Made by a program: the position numbers and the translations under genes. A stretch of 64,000 nucleotides of DNA from positions 15,256,001 through 15,320,000 of the forward strand of contig CM076268.1 in the NCBI GenBank assembly GCA_038380795.1, given 5' to 3'. Below, in pieces: positions 1 through 12,200 of the stretch. Position 1 is the stretch's first letter. Every line of letters starts with the position of its first letter. The notes beneath the pieces were generated by a model. That model searched no databases, was not told where the DNA came from, and saw nothing but the letters and a program-made list of their open reading frames with translations. The stretch is from Pyrocephalus nanus (lineage: Eukaryota > Chordata > Aves > Passeriformes > Tyrannidae).

Positions 1-1120
1 CATCCCACAGCTGAACCTATTTTGCTCCATACTATGAGACTGCTTTCTATTAATGCATTAAGTGGAGTCAGGACATGTGACCTAACTTGGTACCCTGATA
101 GTTTATGAGAACCTGGCTAAGCATTGCTTTGACTTGCCCATACAGTAGAAGTAATTTTGTGACTTTGAGAACTAAAGTCCTTACTCTGTCATTCACTAAG
201 AACTAATTTGAAAAAGAAAAAAAAAAATCAATCTAGGCTGTTCTTGTAGGAGCAAAAAGATATGTCGGAGTTACCCCAGATGAATCATAAAATATAACTT
301 AATGTGCACATGCATCTGTTTCATGGAAACTACAGGGCAGAGAAAAATTATGTGAGTATTTTAAAGGTTCTTTAGTAATGATGAGCTCAATTGTATTTTG
401 ATAATGCAAACTGGAAGTTACAAAGAAGAAGACACAATGATGGATTGAACTTCTTTTCCTCTTTCTGTCCTTCCTATTCCCCTTCCTTTCTTGTTTTATG
501 TGTGTTTTGATAGGCTACTATTATGAAAGAGATTCTTGTTTGTGTGTTGCCCCTGACATACAGATTTGTTTGTATTTATTAGTCTCCTGAAGCTAAATTT
601 AGGACTGCAGAAGCAGTTCTGGCAGAATATCTCCTTATGGTTGGTTTAAACTACCTAGACTGCTGTAATAATGCTGTGGTTTACAGAAATGATGCAAAGA
701 GACAATTGACCTTTATTTTCTGCCCTCAGATACCTGACCTGTTCCAGGATTACAAAAGCTCATGGTCCTGTTACAGGTTAGAGGTCAGAATTTACTGAGA
801 TGAGTATTAATTACTACAGAGAGCAAAGCACTAAGGTAAGCAATGTGATGAGTAGAATATAGAAAAATATCTTATCTGTTTTGTGATAATGAAGGGTGAA
901 TATTGGCTTGTTTTCAGCCTTGCATTATCCAGACAAGACTTCTCCAGTCTGTCACTAAAACAGCATCTTGTCAACTGGGCTGTCCGTCTTGCAAGTGCAG
1001 AAATGTCATTTTTGCTTTCATCCCTTTTTTTCCTGGCAACACAGTGGGGGCGAAAAAAAGTTGTTAATATTAAAGAGAACAGTGCTGCATAACTCAACAA
1101 GGGCAAAACTAGGCATCTGA
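1..1120. other. AT-rich non-coding DNA, no gene seen
   Basis: Open frames here are short and their codon content looks random. No repeat family was recognised before the CR1 terminus at 1121. Confidence 0.7.
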
Positions 1121-1368
1121 GAATCACAGAATGGTTTGGGTTGGAAGTGACATTTAAAGGACATCTAGTCCAACCCCCTGCAGTGAGCAGGGACAATTTC
1201 AACCAAATCAAGTTGCTCAGAGCCTTGTCCAACCTGACCTTGAATGTTTCCAGAGATGGGACATCCACCACCTCTCTGGGCAACCTGTTCCAGTGGATCA
1301 CTACCATCATTGTGCAAAAATAATTTCTCCCTTATATCTTGTCTGAATCTACCCTCTGTTAATGTAAA

Positions 1369-1484
1369 ACAGAATATTCTGAGTTGGAAGGAACCCACAA
1401 GGATCACTGAGTCCAAGGATCATTGTGTCCAACTCTAAAGTGAATGGCCCGTATGGGGATTGAACACATGACCTTGACATTATT
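1369..1484 (-). mobile_element. tRNA-Ile/CR1 hybrid SINE (TguSINE1-like), 5'-truncated, nested in CR1
   Basis: On the minus strand the element begins within a sequence that closely follows the 3' half of tRNA-Ile: an AATAA anticodon-loop-like stretch, CAAGGTC, a GTTCAATCCCC T-arm and a TACGGGCCA 3' end. Most differences look like C-to-T or G-to-A decay. It then passes into a CR1-like tail ending ...AACTCAGAATATTCTGT. TguSINE1-type elements of passerine birds are built as tRNA-Ile plus a CR1-derived 3' tail, so this copy is assigned there. The 5' half of the tRNA is missing. Inside the tail a 16-base unit (ggatcactgagtccaa / ggatcattgtgtccaa) is imperfectly doubled. Confidence 0.75.
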
Positions 1485-1527
1485 GCAACAGGCAATAAAA
1501 AGTCTGCAACAGGTTGCTAAAAAGTCT
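1485..1527. repeat. Imperfect tandem duplication, 21/22-bp unit x2
   Basis: The units gcaacaggcaataaaaagtct and gcaacaggttgctaaaaagtct lie back to back at the tRNA-side edge of the SINE, inside the host CR1. They may reflect a target-site event at insertion or later slippage. Confidence 0.8.
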
Positions 1528-2550
1528 GTCCCCATCTTTCTTGTACACACCCTTTAGGTACTTAACGCCCTTTAGGTACTTAAAGGCAGCAATAAGGTCT
1601 CCCTGGAATCTTATTCCAGCCCTCTGATCATCCTTGTGGCCTCCTCTGGACTCGCTCCAACAGGTCCATGTCTTTCCTGTGCCAAAGACCTCAGAACTGA
1701 ATGCAGTACTCCAGATGACATCTCATGAGGGTGGAGTAGAGGGGCAGAATCACCTCTCTTTGGTGGTCATGCTGCTTTTGGTGCAGCCCAAGATACAGTT
1801 GGCTTTCAGGGCCACAAGTGCGTATTGCTGGGTCATGTCCAGCTTTTCATCCACCAGTAGCCCCAAGTCCTTCTTGGCAGGGCTGCTCTCAAGGGTTTCT
1901 TCTCCTAGACTGTACTCATGTTTGGAATTGTCCCAACCCAGGTGCAGCACCTTGCACTTGGCCTTGTTGAACCTCATGAGGCCCAGGTCCATCTGGATGG
2001 CATCCAGTCCTTCAGGTGTGTCAATCACACCATTCAGCTTGGTGTCATCTGCAGATTTGCTGAGGGTGCACTTAATCCCCCTATCCATGTCACTGAGGAA
2101 GATATTTGAACAGTACTCATACCAGTATGGACCCCCAAGGGACACAACTTGTCACCGATGTCAATCAGGACTCTGAGCTGTTGACCACTATCCTCTGAAT
2201 GAGATCATCCAACCAATTCTCATCCACTGAACAGTCTGCCCATTGAATCTATCTTTTTCCAATTTAGAGAGAAGGATGTTGTGGGGACCATGTCAAAGGC
2301 TTTACAGGTGTCCAGATAGATGACATCCATAGCCTCTCTGTTGTTCACTGATGAAGTCACTCCACAGTAGAAGGCCACCAGATTGGTCAGGCAGGACTTG
2401 CCCTTGGTGAAGCCATGCTGGTTTTCTCAAATCACCTCCCTGTCCTTCATGTGCCTTAGCAGAGCTTCTAGGAAGATCTGTTCCATGGCACATCGGTGCG
2501 TACCCTGTAGTTCCTGGGGTCCTCCTTTCTACCCTTTCTAATATTCAGTG

Positions 2551-5500
2551 CAATTTTTTCCTTTCTTTTGTCTGTATAGAGTAATGTAGCTCCCCACTAA
2601 TGCACAGGCATGGTTAAAAATACAGATTTTGGAATATTAGTCCACTAAAGGCCAGTTAGTCTCTTGTGAGATACTGAAAGGTCACATTGATGGCAATACA
2701 AAAGAAGCATAAAATCTGAATGTGAGGTTCCAACACACTGGCTTTTTGGACATTCCTGGCAGGACACAGGTATAGAAACCAGGAGGTTGCGTCATTCAAA
2801 AGTTACTTGAATTGCATAAACTTCACTGCACTGCAAGAGACTCTACTGTACAGAGGGAAAATCTCATTGCTAAATGCTATCAGTTTGTGTGGGGTTTTTT
2901 ACACTTAATCTTGATAGATGCCAGCATGAAGGCAGATTCCACAAATTTAATTCGAATGATAGAATTACTGTAACTGTGAAAATTTGGGTTCCCACCTGTT
3001 GGGTTTTGTTACTGGATTATGAAATTTTCCAACAATAATAGCAAAGAGCTCTTTGCTATATCCTTTCCCCTCTCTTTCCCCACCACACATTAATAGTGCT
3101 GACAGTTGTCAGCATACCTATCGTCATCAGTGCTGGCAGGCAAAAGGAAGAACAGAGAAATGTGTTTATTTCACCGAAATAAAAGCTTGTGATGATCATA
3201 ACTTTAATGCCTCTGAACTGTAAGTCATTCTCCCTGAAATGTCAAACAATATAAGCTGAACAGCAAGGCAAACAACTTGGTCACAAAGAGAGGCTATCTC
3301 TCCTTCACAATAAAAGAAAACTAAAACAGCACTAACACACATACACACAAAAGAAACTGAGCTACAGACATTGCTATTACAACTAGAACTTCCCAACTGA
3401 TTCCTTTTCTTACAAAATTTCTTTTTTCACAATAAACAATTTTGAACAAAATAGACATTTCCCAGCTTGGCTACCTTCTATTATGTGAAGCTCCAATTTT
3501 ATTTTATGGACAAAGGGAGTACAACTTTCCTTATTTTATCCATGAGTTATAATTTCTACATTGTTTTGATGGACCAGAAAAAGTATTAATACAAATTAAG
3601 GTTAGAATTTATCTGCACAAATTTGCCTCCTTTCTGCTTGTGGCATTTCAAATCTCTGATCACTCTTAGCAAAGAGTGAAATATTGATATTGCTACATTA
3701 TGCATTACTGAGACCAGCCACTTATATGGTTTGAAGGCCACCTACACTGATCTGTATGGCAGAGCCCAGTGATCGTTTTTTATAAAAGAATATTCTCCAG
3801 AAAGCAAATTACCACTTTTCAGAATGATTTGCTTCAGTAATTAATGTTAAAACCTGTGCTGTCTGTTCAATGTAAACTTTGTCTTCCATTTCCAGCAACT
3901 ATTTTTGATGCCTACTAAGACTGTTCTTAGTGAGCAGGTGTCCTCCTCTCTAGAGGTAAACATATTGCAAATCAAACCTTTGGATAAGCTAAGTAAATTT
4001 TTTTTGCTAAGTTGTTCTTTGGTATTTCCTCTGTTTCTACCATTGTTATTGAGATTCTTGTTTTGCAGTTTCTTAGCAATTTTCTTTTTTATAGTGGGCA
4101 GTAGGGCTGTACAGTAATGTGTATCTCTTTCATATTGCAGTTACTAGATCAAAAATCCCACATGCTCCTATAAACTAAATAACTTGTATTTATAGGGTCA
4201 GTTCCAGCCAATCTTGAAGACAATTTTAAGGAGAGCAGCACAGGCACTTGTTTTGTTCCTCCCCTTGTGAAAGCTATTTAAGTTAAGCAACAGTTCTGAA
4301 ATGAGAAATTACATGGTCATGTGTATGTCCACCCTGCAGATGCCCACAGAGTGAACTGCACAGTCTATTACCCCAGGCAAAGCAAATTGACAGCTTGTCT
4401 AGAGAGATTTCATTTGCCTCCCGCTGGCTTGGCAGAGCCACCTAATGTCTGATCGTAAGTGAGCATGTAGATGTGTGTTGAACACGTCCTGGGACTCCTG
4501 CAGGCTCCAATCACTTGTCTGTGATACCAATAGAGGCATTAGTAGCCAGAAGTTCAGAAGAGCACTGTACGGATCATGTCCAGAGTGGAAAAATATGAAA
4601 CTGTGTCTGTTTGACACATGCAAGTATTAGAACATATGTAACACAAGTGAACCTTGTAAGTCAATAGATACAAATCTCACCAGCCATATCCTGGTGAGCT
4701 TGGCTTTGTAGGTACAAATAGGAATGTGGGCCAAAGCCTGTATTGTTTTTAAAATCTGCATAGATTATAGGTTGTTAATTGTCTCTTTCAAATTTGAGTA
4801 TGACCTGTACGGTATTTGGTGGGGTTATCTCTTAAATCACTACTTTTTTAATATTCAGACATACAAAAAAATTTCATTTTTTCCAAGATTTTATTTGGAA
4901 TTTAACTTGGTCTTTGTCCTATTTTGTCTCTATAATCCCTTTATAATATTTTTTTCTCCCAGAAGAAATCAGGCATGGATACATTATAATCTGTTTTTAA
5001 AGTTCTTCTCAAGAAAATGCTGCTATCTATAACTTGATCTTGTATCTGAGATACTGTATTCTGAGTTCAGGAACTTTTATATAAAAAAATGCAGTGTTTC
5101 AGTCCATTAGTTGCTCACTTTAGTTTGACCCAGCTTTAACTGGATTGAACATCGTGCTAATGAGATAGATTGGAAATGGCCTTCAGTAGAATGAATGATT
5201 TGATGATCTCTGCTAATTTGCTATAGGACAATGATCACATTAAGGAGGTGCATTTTTTCTGGCCTAGAAAAGGCTTCAGGCTATGTACTAATAGAAGGGG
5301 AAAAAGGCTTCTATGCTTGTTTGATATCCCTTGTCCAAATATGTTTTCAACACACACAAAGAGAGTTCTTTACAACTACAAAGAGTCCTTAAAGGGCTGA
5401 TTTACATTACATATTTGTCTCTCAACTTTCTTTCACTTGTCCAACCTGTTGCTCTCATTATAGCAGAACCTGCAGCTTAGGTTTCATTTCAAACTACTGT

Positions 5501-8500
5501 TTGTAGAATTGAGTTTTAAATCTTCCCTCTGATCATCTGAAGAGTCTTATCTCTCTGGCTCTGTAATATTCAACAAGAATAATTCTTATTTGCTAGAAGG
5601 ATGTATCAAATACATCTTTTTTTCCCATTTCACCAGCAGTTAGATTGAAGTGAAATGGCGCTTATTAAAATGCCAGTAGTTCCCCATCAGTAATGGAGTT
5701 GCACTACCAACAAAAATAGCTAGCAATGGGAGAAAAAACTAGCATGGGCAATGTTCAGCTATAACAAGAGAATTCCCAGTGGGTTTCTAGGACAGCTTCC
5801 CCAAAGCAGGCATCCAGCAGTGCATTCCCGAGCAGTGAAGGCTTTCAGCAAGCTCCTTCTCCAGACAGATTTCAGCAGCAACATAAGCACTGGGGTCCCT
5901 CGAAAAGACTACTTCTTTAGAGGTCAGGAAGGAGGGATAAGAAAGGGTGAGGCATGATTATCCTGAATTTATATCCACTGTATTTAAAGATGTCACTTGA
6001 AAGAGTGCTGAAAAATTATCCTGTGTATTAAAACATACATGATTTCTGGTGGGAGTTGTTCACAGCCCAGGACATTATATTCAATAAAAGCTGGCATGGG
6101 GTTGGAAGGAGAAGAAGATGCTGTGAAGAGGGTATTTCAGAATCTCTATTGTTAACTAGTCTGTATTTGAACACCAATTTGATCATTTTAAGTTACATTT
6201 TTTGTGTGTGAATCATGAAGTGGCTTTTAGGTCAACCTAATCAGAGCAGTTAAAACCACCTTCTTGCTGTCCTACAGGGTCTCATTAACCCACACAGAAG
6301 AGGAAGCCTGCCACTTCTCACTGTGTTTCATTTAATTTCTGCTCAAGTAACCAGCCTCTTTCCACTTGTCTAAGTTGTCACAAGGGAAAAAAACCTGAGC
6401 CTGAAACATTAGATTTATAAATATTTGATGTGACATGCTTTCTCTTCTCTTTTACATATATATATATATATATACACGAGGCTGTGTCACAAGGAAGGCC
6501 CATCTTATCTGCAGAACTGACCAATACAGGAAGAATCAGAATACCACCATTTACCAACAGTTTGGACCTCAACATCTCCTTGTGCCTAAGCTAGGTCTTA
6601 CAATGGGCAGGCCTTGTGGGATGTTGACATTTTGTTCCTCATCAGCTGAAATCTGTACCATGTACTTTCACTAACAAACCTGGCTTTTAGAAGCGAGAGT
6701 CTGTATTTCACTAAGCAGTTGGTGCATTTAAAGTACTAATCTTTACTAATTACAACTATTTAAATGTTACTTACCTAAATCAAGCTCATCACCCACAGAG
6801 AGACAACAGCTGACCTTATAGGCTGACCTTACAGACTTTAAACCAAAAAGGAGGACTAATCACCTTCTCTGAGAGCCCTGCACCCTCCACTGTCTATAAA
6901 CACAACGTAGCAAAGGCTCATATCCTATGCTTTACTTCCAGAAGGCTAAAGCAGATGAGACAAATCCCACTTTACCAAGGTAGTGCCTACTCAGGCCCCC
7001 CTCTCCTGCTTTATCAGATACTCTTGAGTTGCTTATTCAAAAGGCGTTTCACAGACTCTTCATTCTTTTACTGGCAGCTCACAGTTTCAGAGTCATAACT
7101 GGACCCATCAAAAATTGGAATCTATGACTTAATTTTATCTTATTTTCTCCTCTCATTTCAATATTAAATAAATAAATTATTAAGCAAGCTGCTCTTTTTT
7201 TCAGCCTGTGTTCACAGTCTCCAAAAGTTCATCTGCAAGTTTGACTAGAGCTGAATGGTTATTCAAAGCATGCCTGTTTACTGCTTGGAAGGGAATTGTT
7301 TTGGTTCCATTCATCAGAACAATAGTGAGATGAGTATTCAAATGGGCTCACTGGGGGTGCTTGTAATGCTTTTATATCCATATGCATCGTTATAGTCATG
7401 CATTGTCACACTGACCCTTTATGTCAAGTCTGAATCATCTCGCACCCACTAGTTAAGTTATTGTAGGAACCTTTTCTCTTTTGGTAACTTTTTTCTGTGT
7501 TATCAACTTAAAGGCTAACCATCTTCTGCCATCTTCTTGTAAATGCACAGTAATAGATAAACAACGGCATATCTGAAGTCTGTAAATTTTCATAGTTATT
7601 CAGTATTTTTGTCAAACTACATGAATCTACTGATCATTTTGAACCAAATGAGCTCTCTCTGGTGGCTAATTTCAGTTTACTGTTTCAAACATTAGTTGTA
7701 CTTAGATTGGACTGATATTTTTAAATCTTGCTAACTTTTTTAAATAATAGCTTAATAGAATAATATATTAGGAATAGAAAACATTCCTGGAGCTAAAGCA
7801 TACATATTACTTTTTTTTTTTTTAATAGTGTCATACATTAAAGTTCACTTTGTTATTGCTCCTGTATGTTCCTCCAGTTGTGATATAAGACAGTACAACA
7901 GATATACAGGAGCAAGTGATTCTTCTCCATAGTCTCATGGAAATTCCTCTGTTAATGGTTAAAAATTATCAAAGAAGGTTAATGGTGCAAGGCAGGGCAA
8001 AGCTGGATAGTCTGGAGAGGTCTCCAGAATCCCCCCTCTTTATGTGTAAGAGATAGCTGTGCTGTTTATCTTTCTGAGGTATGATGAGTGGGTTCCTGAA
8101 GCAGGTACAACCCAATTTCAAAGGTGGTTGTGCTGCCACAGGTGTGTATTCATGCCACCTTCTCTTCTGAAAGGTGTGAGAAATTTAGACGTAGCCGGGA
8201 GAAGAGACTATTTCTCTACACTGAGGGCAAATGCTTGTACTCTCAGCATCTTCTTCAGCAAAAGGGTACTATAGATTGGTGTGCATGCTTGGACCAAGGC
8301 CTAGTCTCAGATGGCAGTTTAACCTTGATCAAGAACCAGCAGTTAGACTCATATGGTCAGCTGGCCCCTCCCTCCTGCTGATGTACAGCTGTTCTCCCTG
8401 CGGTGCCATCCAGACACACATTCGATGTCTGGCTGAATAGCAAACCCTGGGGAACCCTTTGAGTGTTGATTTTTGTCCAGTGGATTCTCTTTTAAAGTAA

Positions 8501-8951
8501 GTGAAAATTAGTGAAGATTAAAATGTCATACTGGAGTGGGAACACCTCCTGGTTCTGTCACAGTTGTACAGTGAGGCCCCCGAACAGGCTTGTCCATTCC
8601 TGTGTGTTTGAGAAGATGGGTAATGGTCTAAGAGGCAAGGTAACCTCGGAGTGAGACCAGAAAAAGGTATTTAATATTCCTGCAGTCTCTCAAACAAATT
8701 ATCTTGAGTCCTGAGACTGTTCTAAAGTTAACTGAAAATAATGGGCTTAATAAAAAGAATTTTTGTTTTCATTAAATATATTTCTGTGATAAATAGGATC
8801 CCTTTTATTGGTTTGTTCATGTGGATTTTTTCTAGTTTATTTTTCTAGTAAAAAATCTGACTGGTTGGGGGTTGCTTCTCTGCCTCATCCTGGCTGCTGA
8901 TGCTTTCTGATTTGAGGAATGGTAGAGCCTGAGTTGAGACACTGTGACCCT
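2551..8951. other. Intergenic AT-rich DNA, no gene seen
   Basis: It holds one (AT)n microsatellite at 6456. Open frames up to about 100 codons (for example 4724-5032) are rich in F, L, Y and I, as expected from random AT-rich DNA, and none resembles a known protein. Confidence 0.7.
6456..6474. repeat. (AT)n microsatellite
   Basis: A run of alternating A and T of about 19 bases. Confidence 0.95.
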
Positions 8952-9284
8952 TAGAATGATAGAATCTTAACGTTGGAAAAGACCTTTAAGATCATCAAGT
9001 CCAACTCTTAACTGAGCACCGTTACCACTAAACTGGTAACTGCCACATATGTACGTTTTATGAACACTTCCAGTGATGGTGATTCACCACTTTCCTGGGC
9101 AGCCTGTTCCAATGCTTAAACACCCTTTCAGTGAAGAAATATTTCCTAATATCTAATCTAAAACTCCTCTGGTGAACTTGAGGCCATTTCCTCTTGTCCT
9201 GTCACTTGTTACTTTCAAGAAGAGATTGACCCCACCTTGCTACAACCTCCTTTCATGTAGCTGTAGAGAGTGATAAGGTCTCAA
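8952..9284 (-). mobile_element. CR1 LINE 3'-end fragment
   Basis: The left edge (agaatgatagaatc...gttggaaaagacctttaagatcatcaagtcc) is a CR1 3' terminus on the complement. The body carries typical CR1 3' UTR landmarks in order: gggcagcctgttccaatgc, agtgaagaaatatttcctaatatc, ccatttcctcttgtcctgtcac and gataaggtctc. There is no reverse-transcriptase coding part; it is a short, older, diverged copy. Confidence 0.92.
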
Positions 9285-12200
9285 ATGCACCAGAATCTCA
9301 AATTGCATCAAATTTTCATAGAACACACTGTGGGACTGGCACAGATTTCCAGGTTATGTTTGGATAATTGTAAACTTTATTAAAAAACTCAAGAATTATT
9401 TTTATATGCATATTTCACGTGTCTATGTGACGAATAAATATTTAGGCTCTGGAAAGAGAGTAAGTTGAAAGAAACAAGTAGGTGTCTTCATGTGCCAAAC
9501 CTTCATCCTTCTTATAACTGAAAACAGGTCTAATGTGTGAGAGTTAAAGAAACTGAGTTTGCCCTTCTGCAAAGGCTAGCTTAATGTTCATGCATTATTT
9601 AAATCATGCTTACACTCTATTTTAATGTTTTAGGTGAGACTTAAATGACTTATCAGCTTTAAGCTGATTTTTCCCCTTAGAGAAGCAATCTATATGCAAA
9701 GAGTAAATCAGAGATACATTAATTTCTTCAGTACACAACTTCAGTGAGTTTTATGACTTGAACCACCTAGAAAGCAAAGAAAAAAGCCCAGTGCATCATT
9801 GAGATGCCATCTTTGCTCCTAAGGATGAAGATAATGCTCTGTGACACTAATGTATCCTTGCACCATCTGCTTTTTCAGTCAATAACACTCGAAGCTGTTC
9901 CTTTCAGAATTCATTCATTTTAAATGTTTAAATTTTCAGTAGAATGTATATAGATCACAGAATCCTTTTTTATATGTGTTTTCACTTATATGCTTTTATA
10001 TATTTTAAAATCAGAAAGCATAAAACTGGATATTAACAAGAGAGAACTCAGTTCTGCAAAGTTCTTAAAGTAAGCTTTTCTGTTTTATAAGCTATTGCTG
10101 ATACAGTGATACAAATCCTTTAGGATGAATGTATATTATTCAGTAAGATTTACTGTACATTTAAAAGATCTGAAAGAGGGAAATGAAGTGCTCAGTGTTT
10201 CTTTTTCAATAAATCTCATAATGAAATAAAAACTCAGGATGGGCTGACAAACATAATCAAGAGTTTCCTGAGTTTTAGGACAGAGAAGTTGACATGTAAA
10301 CTGTAACCTAGCACTGAATAGAACTCTTCAAACACAACTGTGGATGTCAGCTCAAATAACATCCAGAGTCATCTGGGGAAAAAGGAGGAGTGCAAAAGAG
10401 TTATTCAGGGATATGTTAACTTCTCCATTGCAAAACTTGAATGTCCTCATATCGAATCTTACCTGCAATTCTCCTTTGAAACTAAGAGAGCCACCAACTC
10501 TATATATGTAGCAATATAGCCTATAATACTAGGGCCCATATGCAGTAATATTTTGTCTGCCCCTGCCTGAGGACAGGTAGGGTCTTTTCTCACAAATCTG
10601 AACCTATTTCCTTAGCAAAGCCTTTGTCACCATCAGTTTGTTACTGGAAGTTCCTCCACTTGCCAATACAAACACTGAAACCAGTGAAGCCATGGAAGAA
10701 TTTGGTAGACCTCCACAAGGAAAATATTATGCTAGCATTATTAATTATATTAATACATATATAGTGACAATTATGTTTTGTAGATACTTACAATATTTTG
10801 GTCAGGCATTTATTAATCTGTATTTTTTAATATTAATTATTTATTAATAAAGGTAAGTGTGTCAAAGCAACAGTGAGCCTAAGGAAGTCTTCTGTGCAAA
10901 AATTTTAATGTATGACAGGGAATGCATTTGCATGGAAAAAATTGAAAGAGACACCAGAGGAGTTACTGTGTAATGTGAACAGACAGAGCAAAAGAGCTAC
11001 ATGACAATCCAGAGAGAGAAAGAGAACTGTCAGATGAAATATAAAGGTGGAGAAATCACAGCTCTTGGGACTGTGTTTAACTCCATTGGTGCCATGCCAG
11101 GGTGAGTTCCAGGATTTACTATACAGTTTGCATTCATCTTTCTCTGGGTACCAAATTGCTACAATCTAGATAATTGTTATTAGAGACAAATCTTCTCTCT
11201 AGACTTTTCTAACATATGAAATTTAGTCATACACAAGCAAAGGATTAGAGCAGAGAAAGGACAGAAAAACTTGAGAATATGTATTTTGCCAGTTTCTTCA
11301 GAAGACAGATTAAGAATTCATGGGAAAGGAGTATTAGAAATTGTACTCCATTTCTGCACTGGCCAGTACTCAAAAGCTATATTCAAATACACCCATGTTG
11401 AAATACACCCATGCAGAAAGCAAGTTAATAAAAAATAGATCTCAGGTTTCTTGTTCTCATGTGTAGCTGATGTCCTGGAAGATCTTTCTCAAACCATGAT
11501 GTGAACTGGCAAGTGGGCTACTGAGAGTGAGATAAAAGAGCATGACAGAGACTCCAGAGTATGATAATAATATTCCAATACCAGCCACACTTACACTGTT
11601 ATTTTATTTATTATTTTTTACATATCTGGGATATGCTTGACACATTGAAAGACAAAAGGAAATATACTTCTCTTGTGCCTTAATGCATTTTACAGTGACA
11701 CACACAGTTGTGTCTTTTGTAAAAGCGGGGAGGCAACCTTCCATATTTCTCAGACATAAGCCTTTCAGAAGTAGGAATTCTAATAATTCAAGAAATTCTA
11801 CCTGCAACTTCTGTGAGAGTGAATGAATAAAATATTTCAATAAGATTGTTTTCTATGCAAAGCTGAGGATTTATATTTTTATTTTCCCCAGAAAAACCAC
11901 TTTTGATTTTTCACACAAAGATCATCAATGAGTGCTCCTTCAACATCCCATTCACATTTGTAGAAATTTGTACCCCGTGTCTGCCTCACTACAGAGCTAT
12001 AATTGATGTCTCAGATGCATTTTATAACTCTTTTCTCTCTGATATGTCATAACAATAATTGAACCTGTGAAATCCTTATTTTCAGATTTTAGCAAGGCCT
12101 TCCTTGAAGGAAACTGGGAGTTTATTGAGTAGCATTCTTACTAATTAACAAAGGTGGGCTAGATGGATAAGATTCTAAAATAAGGTCATTTTATGACTCT

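Larger units (their letters stand above)
1121..2550 (-). mobile_element. CR1 LINE, 5'-truncated 3' portion with broken reverse-transcriptase ORF
   Basis: The left edge is the CR1 3' end: a copy of the repeated gaatcacagaat unit, then ggtttgggttggaagtgac and the usual CR1 3' UTR text on the complement. Reading leftward on the minus strand, the coding part begins near 2550 with a K-G-R-K-E-D-P-like stretch. It continues through finger/palm segments of CR1 reverse transcriptase (open pieces at 2302-2493 and 1750-2145, the latter containing A-D-D-T-K-L, the catalytic YADD-type motif with the usual FADD as S-A-D-D). Frames are interrupted, so this is a dead copy. It was later hit by a SINE insertion at 1369-1484 and shows small internal duplications. 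Confidence 0.93.

Noticed and set aside
1441..1484. Possible tRNA-Ile gene on the minus strand
   Set aside because: Only the 3' half is present, it has several arm-breaking changes, and it is fused to a CR1-like tail, so it is a SINE remnant and not a tRNA gene.
1634..2176. 180-codon plus-strand open frame
   Set aside because: It is the antisense of the CR1 reverse-transcriptase region; the minus strand carries the recognisable protein text.
4724..5032. 102-codon open frame rich in Phe, Tyr and Leu
   Set aside because: Composition is that of random T-rich DNA, and there is no domain, repeat or splice context to support it.
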